Source: Sphingomonas carotinifaciens
GTDB lineage: Bacteria > Pseudomonadota > Alphaproteobacteria > Sphingomonadales > Sphingomonadaceae
Assembly: GCF_009789535.1 (NCBI RefSeq)
Contig: NZ_WSUT01000005.1
Location: forward strand, 1,549,501 to 1,613,500
Direction: 5' to 3'
DNA length: 64,000 nucleotides
The notes below the pieces were generated by a model, which was given only the letters and a program-made list of their open reading frames with translations, ran no database searches and had not been told where the DNA came from. This document shows, one piece after another, positions 55,925 to 64,000 of this stretch. A program made the translations under genes and the position numbers. Within the stretch, counting starts at the first letter, position 1. Every line of letters begins with the position of its first letter.

Positions 55925-56725
55925 ATGCGGCTTTCGATCGATCATCGCACGGTTTATCGTTTCTCCGAACCGCAATCACGGCTGGTGCAGATGCTGCGCC
56001 TGACGCCGGAGAATACGCATGACCAGACGGTCGCAGGGTGGCGGATCGATGTCGATCGCGACGCGCGTCTGAGGGAGGGGCGGGACGGGTTCGGCAATGC
56101 GGTGACGATGCTGTATGTCGAGGGGCCGCTGGACGGGATCGCGATCACCGTGTCGGGGGAAGTGCTGACCAGCACGTCGAGCGGGGTGTTGCGGGGCGCG
56201 GCCGAGATGCTGCCGCCGCCGCTCTATCTGCGCGCCACCGACATGACGCCGCGCGATCCGGCGATCATCGCCTTTGCCGACGAAGCGACCGGCGCGGGTG
56301 ACCCGCTCGGCCGGCTGCATCGCTGGAACGCGGCACTGCATGCGCGTTTCGAGATGGACATGGGGCGGCCCGAACCGGGGCTGGACGCGGGCGGCGCGTT
56401 CCAGCGGCCGGTGGCGACGCCGCGCGACCTGACCCACATCTTCTGCGTCGGCGCGCGGGGGCTGGGCATTCCGGCGCGCTATGTCTCGGGCTATGCGCTG
56501 CGTGTCGACGGGCACCGGGCGACCCCGCATGCCTGGGCGGAGGCGCATATCGACGGGCTGGGCTGGGTTGCGTTCGACCCCTGCACGGGCATGTGCCCGG
56601 AGGAGGATTATGTGCGCGTCGCCACCGCACTGGACGCGGTGGGTGCAGCGCCGGTGGCGGGATCGCGCCTGGGCGACGGCGAGGAGGATCTGGCGGTGGA
56701 TGTCAGCGTGATGCGGGAGGATTGA
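55925..56725 (+). CDS. Transglutaminase-like cysteine protease family protein
   Basis: A 266-residue protein. An N-terminal beta domain (MRLSIDHRTVYRFSEPQSRLVQMLRLTP) precedes the transglutaminase core. The catalytic Cys is in DLTHIFCVGARGLGIPARYVSGY, His in ATPHAWAEAHIDGLGW and Asp in VAFDPCTG. In the ATP-grasp/alpha-E sets it is predicted to hydrolyse or transfer the amide bond the ligase makes. Confidence 0.9.
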   Translation: MRLSIDHRTVYRFSEPQSRLVQMLRLTPENTHDQTVAGWRIDVDRDARLREGRDGFGNAVTMLYVEGPLDGIAITVSGEVLTSTSSGVLRGAAEMLPPPLYLRATDMTPRDPAIIAFADEATGAGDPLGRLHRWNAALHARFEMDMGRPEPGLDAGGAFQRPVATPRDLTHIFCVGARGLGIPARYVSGYALRVDGHRATPHAWAEAHIDGLGWVAFDPCTGMCPEEDYVRVATALDAVGAAPVAGSRLGDGEEDLAVDVSVMRED

Positions 56726-56752
56726 TTTGCGGAGTCCCTCGCCCCTCCGGGG

Positions 56753-56947
56753 AGCATCAGGTAAACAGCGCCCCACGCTGTTTAGTCCATGCCGGGGGCA
56801 TGGACGACCTGATGCTGGAGGGGCCCGCCGCAACGCGGTGGGAGGGTGAGGGGGCGCCAAGCAGCGCAGCACTGCTGGTCTGCCCCTCACCCTTCCCACT
56901 GCCTGGCGGCAGCGGGCCCCTTCCCTCTCCCCATAGGGGAGAGGGAG
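56753..56947. repeat. Cluster of intergenic hairpins
   Basis: Between the convergent transglutaminase and transferase genes. AGCATCAGGT (56753-56762) pairs with ACCTGATGCT near 56808-56817 and encloses two smaller hairpins (AACAGCG/CGCTGTT and CCATGCC/GGCATGG). Further on come GTGAGGGG/CCCCTCAC arms around 56847-56890 and a CCCTCTCCCC/GGGGAGAGGG hairpin near 56923-56945. No coding capacity. Confidence 0.6.
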
Positions 56948-56951
56948 TTGG

Positions 56952-57731
56952 TCATACCGGCACGGGGGATTTCAGTTCGGCCGGGATCGGCTCGGCGTCG
57001 GGGGCGATGCGGCGCCAGCCATTGGGGCCGAGTGCCTCGATCGGGCGGTATTTGATCTTGTAGGCCATGCGGGGCGAGCCCTGCACCCAATAGCCGAGAT
57101 AGACATAAGGAAGTCCGGCGGCGTGGCCGCGCAGGATGTGATCCATGATGATGAAATTGCCCATGCCGGCCCGCCCTGCACCGTCGGCGGCAAAGAAGCT
57201 GTAGATCATCGACAGGCCGTCCGCCTGCCGGTCGGTCAGGCAGGCGCCGACCAGGCGGCCGCGGCGGCCATCGACGGTGGGCTCGCGATATTCGACGATC
57301 AGCGAGTCGACGGGCGAATGCTCCACCATGTCGGCATAATCGTCCTCGTCCATGCCCGACATGCCGCCGCCGGGATGGCGCAGCGAGAGATAGTGGCGCA
57401 GCAGTTGATATTGCTCGTCCGTCGCCCAGGGGCGGCACGCGGTCACCTCCAGATCGGCGTTGCGCTTCAGTAGCTTGCGCTGGCTGGCATTGGGCACGAA
57501 TTCGCCGCTGACGATGCGCACCGAGACGCAGGCAGCGCAGCCGCTGCACGACGGACGATAGGCGACGCTCTGGCTGCGGCGGAAGCCAATGCGGCCGAGC
57601 GCGTCGTTCAGCTCGCCGGCATGCGCGCCGTTCAGCTCGGTGAACACCTTGCGCTCCTGCCGGCCCGGCAGATAGGGGCAGGGGGCCGGCGAGGTGACGA
57701 AGAAGCGCGGAAAGCGGAATGGCGCGGTCAC
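56952..57731 (-). CDS. bpt: Aspartate/glutamate leucyltransferase (Bpt; arginyltransferase family)
   Basis: A 259-residue N-end-rule aminoacyl-tRNA-protein transferase. It opens [25 protein letters not shown], with SYRPSC-like [34 protein letters not shown], and C-terminal [22 protein letters not shown], all family signatures including the conserved Cys residues. It adds Leu or Arg to N-terminal Asp/Glu, marking proteins for ClpAP. Convergent with the transglutaminase gene. Confidence 0.92.
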   Translation of the reverse strand: MTAPFRFPRFFVTSPAPCPYLPGRQERKVFTELNGAHAGELNDALGRIGFRRSQSVAYRPSCSGCAACVSVRIVSGEFVPNASQRKLLKRNADLEVTACRPWATDEQYQLLRHYLSLRHPGGGMSGMDEDDYADMVEHSPVDSLIVEYREPTVDGRRGRLVGACLTDRQADGLSMIYSFFAADGAGRAGMGNFIIMDHILRGHAAGLPYVYLGYWVQGSPRMAYKIKYRPIEALGPNGWRRIAPDAEPIPAELKSPVPV

Positions 57732-57819
57732 CGCCGACAGATCCCCCGGACATGCATGTGAAACAGCCTAGCTGTTAAACCTATATGAGTGGTGCATGCC
57801 CGCTTGCAAAGCGGGACGA

Positions 57820-59061
57820 TCAGGCGAGTTCGACCTGACTTGTCTCATATCCGGCCGTGCGCAGCGCCGCGATCAGCCGGTCGAGATGCGCGCGGTCGCG
57901 GGTTTCGCATTCGATATCGGTGATCAGGCCCTTGGCGGGCAGGGTGGTGAACACGCGCTGGTGATAGACCTCGATGATGTTGACGCGTTCCTGGTCGAAA
58001 ATGCGCGCGACGTTGAACAGCGCGCCGGGCTGATCTTGAAGCCGGATGCGCAGGCGCGCGAGGCGACCGGAGCGGGCAAGGTCGCGCAGCAGCACGTTGG
58101 CGAGCAGCCGCGTGTCGATATTGCCGCCGCACAGCACGATGCCGATGGTGCGGCCGCGGAACCGCTCGGGATGTTCGAGCAGCGCGGCGAGACCGGCGGC
58201 ACCGGCGCCCTCGACCACGGTCTTTTCGATCTGGAGAAGGAGGCTGACCGATTCCTCAAGACAGCGTTCGCCGACCAGCACGATATCGTCGACGATGTTG
58301 GCGATCACCCGCGCGGTGATGCCGCCCGGTTCCTTGACCGCGATACCCTCTGCCAGCGTATCGCCGGCGCAGGGCAGGTCGGTGCCCCGGATGCGGTTAT
58401 ACATGGAGGGGTAGAGTTCGGCCTGCACGCCGACGACCTCGATCGGGTGGTCGGCGGCCTTGGCGACGGTCGCGATGCCCGAGATCAGGCCGCCGCCGCC
58501 GATCGGGATGACGAAGGTGTCGAGGCCGGGCACGTCCTCCAGCATTTCCAGTGCGGTGGTGCCCTGGCCGGCGATGATCCGGGGATCGTCGAAGGGGTGG
58601 ACGAAGGTGTAGCCGCGCTCGCCCTCCAGCACGCGGGCATGGGCATAGGCGGCGTCGAAGGTGTCGCCTTCGAGAACGACGGTGGCGCCGTGGCTTTCGG
58701 TCTGGACGATCTTCACGATCGGGGTGGTGCGCGGCATGACGATGGTCACCGGCACGCCGAGCCGATTCGCGTGATAGGCGAGTCCTTGCGCATGGTTACC
58801 GGCCGAGGCGGCGATGACGCCCTTGGCCCGGGCCTCGTCAGAGAGTTGCAGCAGCGTGTTGAGCGCGCCGCGCTCCTTGTAAGCAGCGGTGAACTGGAGG
58901 TTTTCGAACTTCAGATAGACGGTCGCGCCGGTGAGTGCCGACAGCGTGCGGCTGAGCAGGGTCGGCGTCCGCACGATCGCATCGCCAATACGTGCCTGCG
59001 CGGCCCGGATATCGGCGATCGTGACGGGCGGTGCTGCCTGAACGGCGGGTTGCGTAGCCAT
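57820..59061 (-). CDS. ilvA: Threonine ammonia-lyase (serine/threonine dehydratase with ACT domain)
   Basis: A 413-residue PLP enzyme deaminating threonine to 2-oxobutanoate. The PLP Lys lies in FTAAYKERGALN and the phosphate-binding loop is GGGGLI; SAGNHAQGLAYHA is the substrate loop. A C-terminal ACT-type domain (RLRIRLQDQPGALFNVARIF) suits feedback regulation. It is shorter than E. coli IlvA (one ACT unit), typical of alphaproteobacteria. Confidence 0.92.
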   Translation of the reverse strand: MATQPAVQAAPPVTIADIRAAQARIGDAIVRTPTLLSRTLSALTGATVYLKFENLQFTAAYKERGALNTLLQLSDEARAKGVIAASAGNHAQGLAYHANRLGVPVTIVMPRTTPIVKIVQTESHGATVVLEGDTFDAAYAHARVLEGERGYTFVHPFDDPRIIAGQGTTALEMLEDVPGLDTFVIPIGGGGLISGIATVAKAADHPIEVVGVQAELYPSMYNRIRGTDLPCAGDTLAEGIAVKEPGGITARVIANIVDDIVLVGERCLEESVSLLLQIEKTVVEGAGAAGLAALLEHPERFRGRTIGIVLCGGNIDTRLLANVLLRDLARSGRLARLRIRLQDQPGALFNVARIFDQERVNIIEVYHQRVFTTLPAKGLITDIECETRDRAHLDRLIAALRTAGYETSQVELA

Positions 59062-59119
59062 GGCCGCCGGGACTAGCCGATATAGGGCAAGAGGTGAACA
59101 GCGTTGCGGTGGGGAAACG

Positions 59120-59443
59120 ATGCCGAGATGGTTCCTGTCGTGGAAAGTGGCGGTGGTGGTGATCCTGGCGGGGCTGGCGGTCGGGGCGCTGGATCTGGCC
59201 GTTCGCGGCTATGCGGTGGTGCACGACCCCCTGAACCTGCTGGTCGGGGCGGAGATCGAGGATATGGGCGAGCCGCGGCGGATGCGTGAATTCGCGGTGG
59301 GCCATTATGCCGGGCGGCCGCGCGGCGACGGGACGTTCCGGCTGACCTGTCGGTCGGGACTGGTGATCCAGCGCGGCTATGTCACTGCGGGGATGAAGGA
59401 GTCCTACACGGTCGGCGCGGACGATTGCCGGCGGGCGGGGTGA
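59120..59443 (+). CDS. Hypothetical membrane-anchored protein
   Basis: A 107-residue product. One N-terminal hydrophobic helix (VAVVVILAGLAVGALDLAV) is followed by a soluble region with two Cys residues (LTCRSGL, DDCRRAG), possibly a disulfide in the periplasm. ATG at 59120 with GGTGGGGAAA upstream. Family not recognised. Divergent from ilvA. Confidence 0.6.
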   Translation: MPRWFLSWKVAVVVILAGLAVGALDLAVRGYAVVHDPLNLLVGAEIEDMGEPRRMREFAVGHYAGRPRGDGTFRLTCRSGLVIQRGYVTAGMKESYTVGADDCRRAG

Positions 59444-59489
59444 AACGCGCGCTTCCCACCATGCGTCGCGCCGATTAGGAGACTGCCCC

Positions 59490-60356
59490 ATGGCAAAGCT
59501 GGCATTTATCGGCATGGGCGTGATGGGCGCCCCGATGGCGGGGCATCTGGTCTCCGCCGGGCATGAGGTCACCGTGTTCAACCGCACCCGCGCCAAGGCG
59601 GAAGGCTGGGCGGACAGGCATGGCGGCGCGGTGGCGGATACACCGGCCGAGGCGGCGCGGGGTGCGGACGCAGTGTTCGCCTGTGTCGGCAATGACGGCG
59701 ATCTGCGGCAGGTGACGCTGGGCGAGGATGGTGCGTTCGGCGCGATGCGCGCGGGTGCGTTGTTCGTGGATCACACCACCGTGTCCGCCGCGATCGCCCG
59801 CGAACTGGCCGAGGCCGGCGCGGCAAAGGGTCTGATGGTGGTCGACGCGCCGGTGTCGGGCGGGCAGGCGGGCGCCGAGAACGGCAAGCTGTCGATCATG
59901 TGCGGCGGCACGGCGGAGGCGCTGGCGGTGGCCGGGCCGCTGATGCAGGCCTATGCCGCGCGCATCGTCCATGTCGGTGCGGCAGGCGCCGGGCAGCAGA
60001 CCAAGATGTGCAACCAGATCGCCATCGCCGGCGTGATCCAGGGCGTGGCGGAAAGCCTGCGCTTTGCCCAGAAGAGCGGGCTGGATACGGCCAAGGTGCT
60101 GGAGGCGATCTCCGGCGGCGCGGCGCAAAGCTGGCAGATGGTCAATCGCTGGGAATCGATGGCGGACGACCGGTTCGATTTCGGCTTCGCGATCGACTGG
60201 ATGCGCAAGGACCTAGGGCTGGCGCTGGACGAGGCCAAGCGCAACGGCGCGGTGCTGCCGATGACCGCGCTGGTCGATCAATTCTATGCCGAGGTGCAGG
60301 GGATGGATGGCGGCCGTCAGGATACCAGTGCGATCGTGCGGAGGCTGCCCCGGTGA
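59490..60356 (+). CDS. NAD(P)-dependent beta-hydroxyacid dehydrogenase (3-hydroxyisobutyrate dehydrogenase family)
   Basis: A 288-residue enzyme with Rossmann motif FIGMGVMGAPMAGHL, substrate-site VDAPVSGGQAGAENGKLSIM and the catalytic Lys in GAGQQTKMCNQI. It oxidises a small beta-hydroxyacid or reduces a semialdehyde; the exact substrate is not fixed by sequence. The stop overlaps the GTG start of the following amidohydrolase by 4 bp. Confidence 0.9.
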   Translation: MAKLAFIGMGVMGAPMAGHLVSAGHEVTVFNRTRAKAEGWADRHGGAVADTPAEAARGADAVFACVGNDGDLRQVTLGEDGAFGAMRAGALFVDHTTVSAAIARELAEAGAAKGLMVVDAPVSGGQAGAENGKLSIMCGGTAEALAVAGPLMQAYAARIVHVGAAGAGQQTKMCNQIAIAGVIQGVAESLRFAQKSGLDTAKVLEAISGGAAQSWQMVNRWESMADDRFDFGFAIDWMRKDLGLALDEAKRNGAVLPMTALVDQFYAEVQGMDGGRQDTSAIVRRLPR

Positions 60357-62005
60357 GGTTCAGGACGAAGCTGATCGCCGGATTGCTCGCGATGCTGGCG
60401 CCGGTGCCGGCGCTGGCCGATGCGCTGGTCGACAATGTGAACGGCATTACGCTGGACAAGGACGGTAAAGTCGTCCGCTTCAACGGGGTGCTGCTGTCGC
60501 TCGATGGCAAGGTGACCAAGCTGCTGTCGTCCAAGGACAAGCGGCCGGAGAAGCTGGACTGGCGCGCCGACATGAAGGGGCGCACGCTGATCCCCGGTTT
60601 CGTCGATGCGCATGGGCATATGATGGAACTGGGCTTCCGCCAGTTGGAGCTGGACCTGTCCGACGCGCGCTCGCTGGACGAGGCCAAGGCGCGGATCGCG
60701 GCCTATGCGGCGGCGAATCCCGAGCGCAAATGGATCCTGGGCGGCGGCTGGAACCAGGAGGCGTGGGGGCTGGGGCGCTTCCCGACCGCGGCCGACCTGG
60801 CAGGCGTGGCGGGGGATCGACCGATCTTCCTGTCACGGGTCGATGGGCATGCCGCCTGGGCCAACGAGGCGGCGATGAAGGTGGCGGGGGTGACGGCGAA
60901 GAGCGTGTCGCCGGCCGGGGGGCGGATCGAGAAGACGGGCGCGCAGCCGTCCGGCGTGTTCGTGGACGCGGCGCAAAGCCTGATCACCAAGGTGATTCCG
61001 CAGCCGCTGGGCAAGGAGCGCAACACCGCGTTCGTGAAGGCGCAAGGCCTGTTGCTGAGCCATGGCATCACCGCGACCGCGGACATGGGCACCTCGCTGG
61101 ACGACTGGATGACCTATCGCCGGATGGGCGACCGCGGCGACCTGCGCGTGCGGATCATGAGTTACGGCGCAGGCATCGAGGATACGGTGCGGATCGGCGG
61201 CACCGGGCCGACGCCGTGGCTGTATAACGACCGGCTGCGGCTGGTGGGGGTGAAGCTGTACGGCGACGGCGCGCTGGGGTCGCGCGGCGCGTGGCTGAAG
61301 GCGCCCTATGCCGATGCGCCGGACCAGAGCGGGCTGGGCTTCATGTCCGACGACGTGATCCGCAACCTGATGGTGCGCGCATCGATGGACGGATACCAGG
61401 TCGCGGTGCACGCGATCGGCGACCGCGCCAACGCCCAGGTGCTGGATGCGATCGACGAGCTGGCCGACACCTTCAAGGGCGACCGGCGCTGGCGGATCGA
61501 GCATGCGCAAATCGTCGATCCCGCCGACCTGCCGCGCTTCGGCAAGCACGGCGTGATCGCATCGATGCATCCGGTGCACCAGACCAGCGACTGGCGGATG
61601 GCCGAGGTGCGGCTGGGGCCGAACCGGCTGGCGGGTGCCTATGCGTGGAACTCGATGCTGAAGAACGGATCGCGGCTGGCCTTCGGGTCGGACTATCCGG
61701 TGGAAAGTCCCGACCCGTTCGCGGGCTGGGCGGCGGCGTTCACCCGGATGGGGGCGGACGGGCAGCCATTCGGCGGGTGGCAGCCGCAGGAGCGGATCAC
61801 GCGGGAGCAGGCATGGCGCGCCTTTACCGCGGATGCGGCGTATGCGGGCTTTGCCGAGGACAAGTTCGGGCGGCTGGGCGCCGGGCAGCGCGCGGACTTC
61901 ATCATCGTCGACCGCGATCCGCTGGAGGTGGGGCCGAGCGAACTTCGCGCCACCAAGGTGCAGGAAACCTGGGTCGGCGGCGAAAAGGTCTGGGAGCGCA
62001 AGTAG
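60353..62005 (+). CDS. Exported amidohydrolase (YtcJ-like)
   Basis: A 550-residue metal-dependent hydrolase with signal peptide (FRTKLIAGLLAMLAPVPALADA). The metal motif DAHGHMMELG, VAVHAIGDRANAQVLDAI, RIEHAQIVDPADLPRF and SDYPVESPDPF are characteristic of the YtcJ branch. Starts at GTG 60353 overlapping the preceding stop (GTGA). Substrate unknown; acts outside the cytoplasm. Confidence 0.9.
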   Translation: MRFRTKLIAGLLAMLAPVPALADALVDNVNGITLDKDGKVVRFNGVLLSLDGKVTKLLSSKDKRPEKLDWRADMKGRTLIPGFVDAHGHMMELGFRQLELDLSDARSLDEAKARIAAYAAANPERKWILGGGWNQEAWGLGRFPTAADLAGVAGDRPIFLSRVDGHAAWANEAAMKVAGVTAKSVSPAGGRIEKTGAQPSGVFVDAAQSLITKVIPQPLGKERNTAFVKAQGLLLSHGITATADMGTSLDDWMTYRRMGDRGDLRVRIMSYGAGIEDTVRIGGTGPTPWLYNDRLRLVGVKLYGDGALGSRGAWLKAPYADAPDQSGLGFMSDDVIRNLMVRASMDGYQVAVHAIGDRANAQVLDAIDELADTFKGDRRWRIEHAQIVDPADLPRFGKHGVIASMHPVHQTSDWRMAEVRLGPNRLAGAYAWNSMLKNGSRLAFGSDYPVESPDPFAGWAAAFTRMGADGQPFGGWQPQERITREQAWRAFTADAAYAGFAEDKFGRLGAGQRADFIIVDRDPLEVGPSELRATKVQETWVGGEKVWERK

Positions 62006-62008
62006 CGC

Positions 62009-62719
62009 TCAGGCCGCGCCCGCGATGAAGCAGGCGGTGTCGGGCAGAACGGGCGCGGCCCGCCAGCCGGGCGCGTCGTGGAAGATCTGCGCCTGTTCCG
62101 GATTGGTGTAGATCACCACGATCCGCTCGGTACCTGCGGCCAGCGCCTGGTCCAGCCGCGCACGGACGCCGGCGAGGACGGTCGCGTCGAAGGGGTTGTA
62201 GAGATACACGCACAGCCGCGGCCCCGCCGGCAGATACTCGCAGGCGTCGCCCTCGAAGATCGCGGCCGGGGGCAGGGCGGGTGAGCGTTCGCGCAAGGTG
62301 GCGAGATTGCGACGGGCGATCTCGCACAAATGCGGCGACAGTTCGACGCCGGTGGCGTGCACAAAGCCGAGCTGCTGGGCGAGCATCACCATGCGGCCCT
62401 TGCCGGCGCCATAGTCGATGAAGTGATAGTCGCGGGGATCGATGCCGAGCGTGGTGACGGGATCGCGCAACATGGCCTGGGTACTGGGGGCGTAATGCAC
62501 CGCGCTGCGCCGACGCTCGGCACGCAGCGCCAGATCATGCACCGCGACCATGCCGCTGGTGTCGGTGCCCCAGGCGCGATCAAAGGCGCGGTCGGCCCGG
62601 CGCGCGGCGCGGGCGGCGGGGCGCTGGGCGCGGAGGTGGTGGCAGAGCGTCTTGACGGACAACCGCAGCAATTCGCGCGGCGAGCGGTTGGCGAGGCGGG
62701 CGATCAGGGCGTCGAGCAT
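62009..62719 (-). CDS. Class I SAM-dependent methyltransferase
   Basis: A 236-residue protein with a basic helical N-terminus and a methyltransferase core: FIDYGAGKGRMVMLAQQLGF (SAM-binding motif I), GVELSPHLCEIARRNL (motif II) and LCVYLYNPFD (post-motif). Substrate not predictable. Convergent with the amidohydrolase gene, 3 bp apart. Confidence 0.85.
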   Translation of the reverse strand: MLDALIARLANRSPRELLRLSVKTLCHHLRAQRPAARAARRADRAFDRAWGTDTSGMVAVHDLALRAERRRSAVHYAPSTQAMLRDPVTTLGIDPRDYHFIDYGAGKGRMVMLAQQLGFVHATGVELSPHLCEIARRNLATLRERSPALPPAAIFEGDACEYLPAGPRLCVYLYNPFDATVLAGVRARLDQALAAGTERIVVIYTNPEQAQIFHDAPGWRAAPVLPDTACFIAGAA

Positions 62720-62765
62720 GGCCGTGATACTGCCATGCGACGGGTTAAAGAAGTGGGTGCGGCCT

Positions 62766-62792
62766 CAGTCCCTCTCCCCGGAGGAAAGAGGG
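62766..62792. repeat. CCCTCTCC/GAAAGAGGG-type hairpin
   Basis: TCCCTCTCCCC and GGAGGAAAGAGGGA form an imperfect hairpin between the methyltransferase and ctrA genes, another member of the dispersed family and a possible 3' structure for ctrA. Confidence 0.45.
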
Positions 62793-62800
62793 ACTTGAAA

Positions 62801-63511
<711 letters not shown>

Positions 63512-63573
63512 CTGGCATTCCCCTGTCGGTCTATTCCACGTCGGAAATCCACCGGCCCCGGCGGTCGACCCTT

Positions 63574-63612
63574 GATTCATTAACCACGCAATCTGTGAAC
63601 GCCAAAGGTTAA
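63574..63612 (-). promoter_or_regulatory. ctrA upstream region with GANTC and TTAACC sites
   Basis: GATTC at 63574-63578 is a CcrM-type GANTC methylation site. TTAACC half-sites, the CtrA-binding motif, lie at 63580-63585 (plus) and 63607-63612 (minus strand). In Caulobacter, ctrA promoters combine a GANTC site and CtrA boxes for methylation-timed and autoregulated transcription. Confidence 0.45.
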
Positions 63613-63619
63613 TTGATGC

Positions 63620-64000
63620 CTAAGTGGGTTTGTTATCTTTGTCGTCGCGGCGCAGCCACGCGCCGGGACCGAGCAGGGTATTGTGTTCGGCGCGCGGAAT
63701 GTCCTCGCCCAGCACCTCGCGCAGATACAGGCTGCGGATCAGGGTGAAGATCACGACGAGCAGCGCGGCGGAGAAGAAAAGTCCGAACAATCCGAAGATT
63801 ACGCCGACCGCGATGATGGCGAACAGGGTGACCGCCGGGGGGATGGCGACGACGCGGCTGGTGACGAAGGGGGTGATGGCGTTGGTCTGGATGATGCGGA
63901 CGACGCCGAAGGTGACGAGCGTGCCGATGATCGCGCCGTTGCCATGCGTGGTGGCGGCAAGGCCGAGCGCGGGCAGCATCGCCGCGATCGGGCCGACATA
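63620..64000 (-). CDS. AI-2E family transporter, C-terminal part (cut by window end)
   Basis: 127 codons of the C-terminus of a membrane protein. The visible part starts YVGPIAAMLPALGL and continues with hydrophobic helices (GTLVTFGVVRIIQTNAITPFV, VTLFAIIAVGVIFGLFGLFFSAALLVVIFTLI), the AI-2E family pattern, then a charged tail ending DDKDNKPT. The N-terminal part lies beyond the window. Located 108 bp upstream of ctrA on the same strand. Confidence 0.85.
   Translation of the reverse strand, partial: YVGPIAAMLPALGLAATTHGNGAIIGTLVTFGVVRIIQTNAITPFVTSRVVAIPPAVTLFAIIAVGVIFGLFGLFFSAALLVVIFTLIRSLYLREVLGEDIPRAEHNTLLGPGAWLRRDDKDNKPT

Overview
The window looks like chromosomal DNA of a Sphingomonadales-type alphaproteobacterium. 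The evidence is a high GC content, a CtrA cell-cycle regulator with a GANTC site in its upstream region, an ImuA-ImuB-DnaE2 mutasome behind an alphaproteobacterial LexA box (GAAC-N7-GAAC), a SahR-metF-metH methionine locus, and numerous G+C-rich hairpin repeats between genes. No rRNA operon, complete tRNA or CRISPR array was seen.

Positions 1-32.8 kb look like accessory DNA. The first 12 kb carry stress/redox genes in small divergent regulator-target pairs: LysR, zinc-less MDR reductases, a DJ-1/PfpI protein, two ABM-type monooxygenases, an SDR, glutathione-dependent formaldehyde dehydrogenase, TetR, an aldo/keto reductase, a TMEM175-type channel and a truncated molybdopterin hydroxylase subunit. 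From 12.2 to 24.6 kb lies a complete phenol-to-central-metabolism route: the six-gene multicomponent phenol hydroxylase (dmpKLMNOP-like), ortho-cleavage catBCA, the beta-ketoadipate genes pcaIJFD, a CatR/BenM-type LysR regulator between the two blocks, and an outer-membrane protein of the phenol-degradation MetA/SphA family. From 24.7 to 31.9 kb come an HNH nuclease, the LexA-controlled imuA-imuB-dnaE2 operon with two small uncharacterised genes attached, and a second small HNH protein.

At 31.9-33.3 kb sits a boundary: an 835-bp IS5/IS427-like element whose transposase has lost its first catalytic Asp, then the last 21 nt of an initiator tRNA gene followed by a strong terminator, then a truncated second IS copy. 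The tRNA 3' remnant is best read as an attR site, which would make the catabolic and mutasome region to its left part of an island integrated at a tRNA-fMet gene.

The right half (33.7-64 kb) looks like chromosomal backbone. It holds a pectin/rhamnogalacturonan-type sugar-acid locus (DUF4861, DUF2264, FadR-type regulator, GH105, KduI), a 271-bp multi-hairpin repeat, a beta-propeller lactonase, an aldo/keto reductase, two small lipoproteins, sahR-metF and a MetH split into two genes. Then come an antiporter, a PafA-like phosphatase, a DsbD-family protein, the conserved ATP-grasp/alpha-E/transglutaminase trio, a protein N-terminal leucyl/arginyl transferase, threonine ammonia-lyase, a beta-hydroxyacid dehydrogenase, an amidohydrolase, a methyltransferase, ctrA and the C-terminus of an AI-2E family transporter cut by the window edge.
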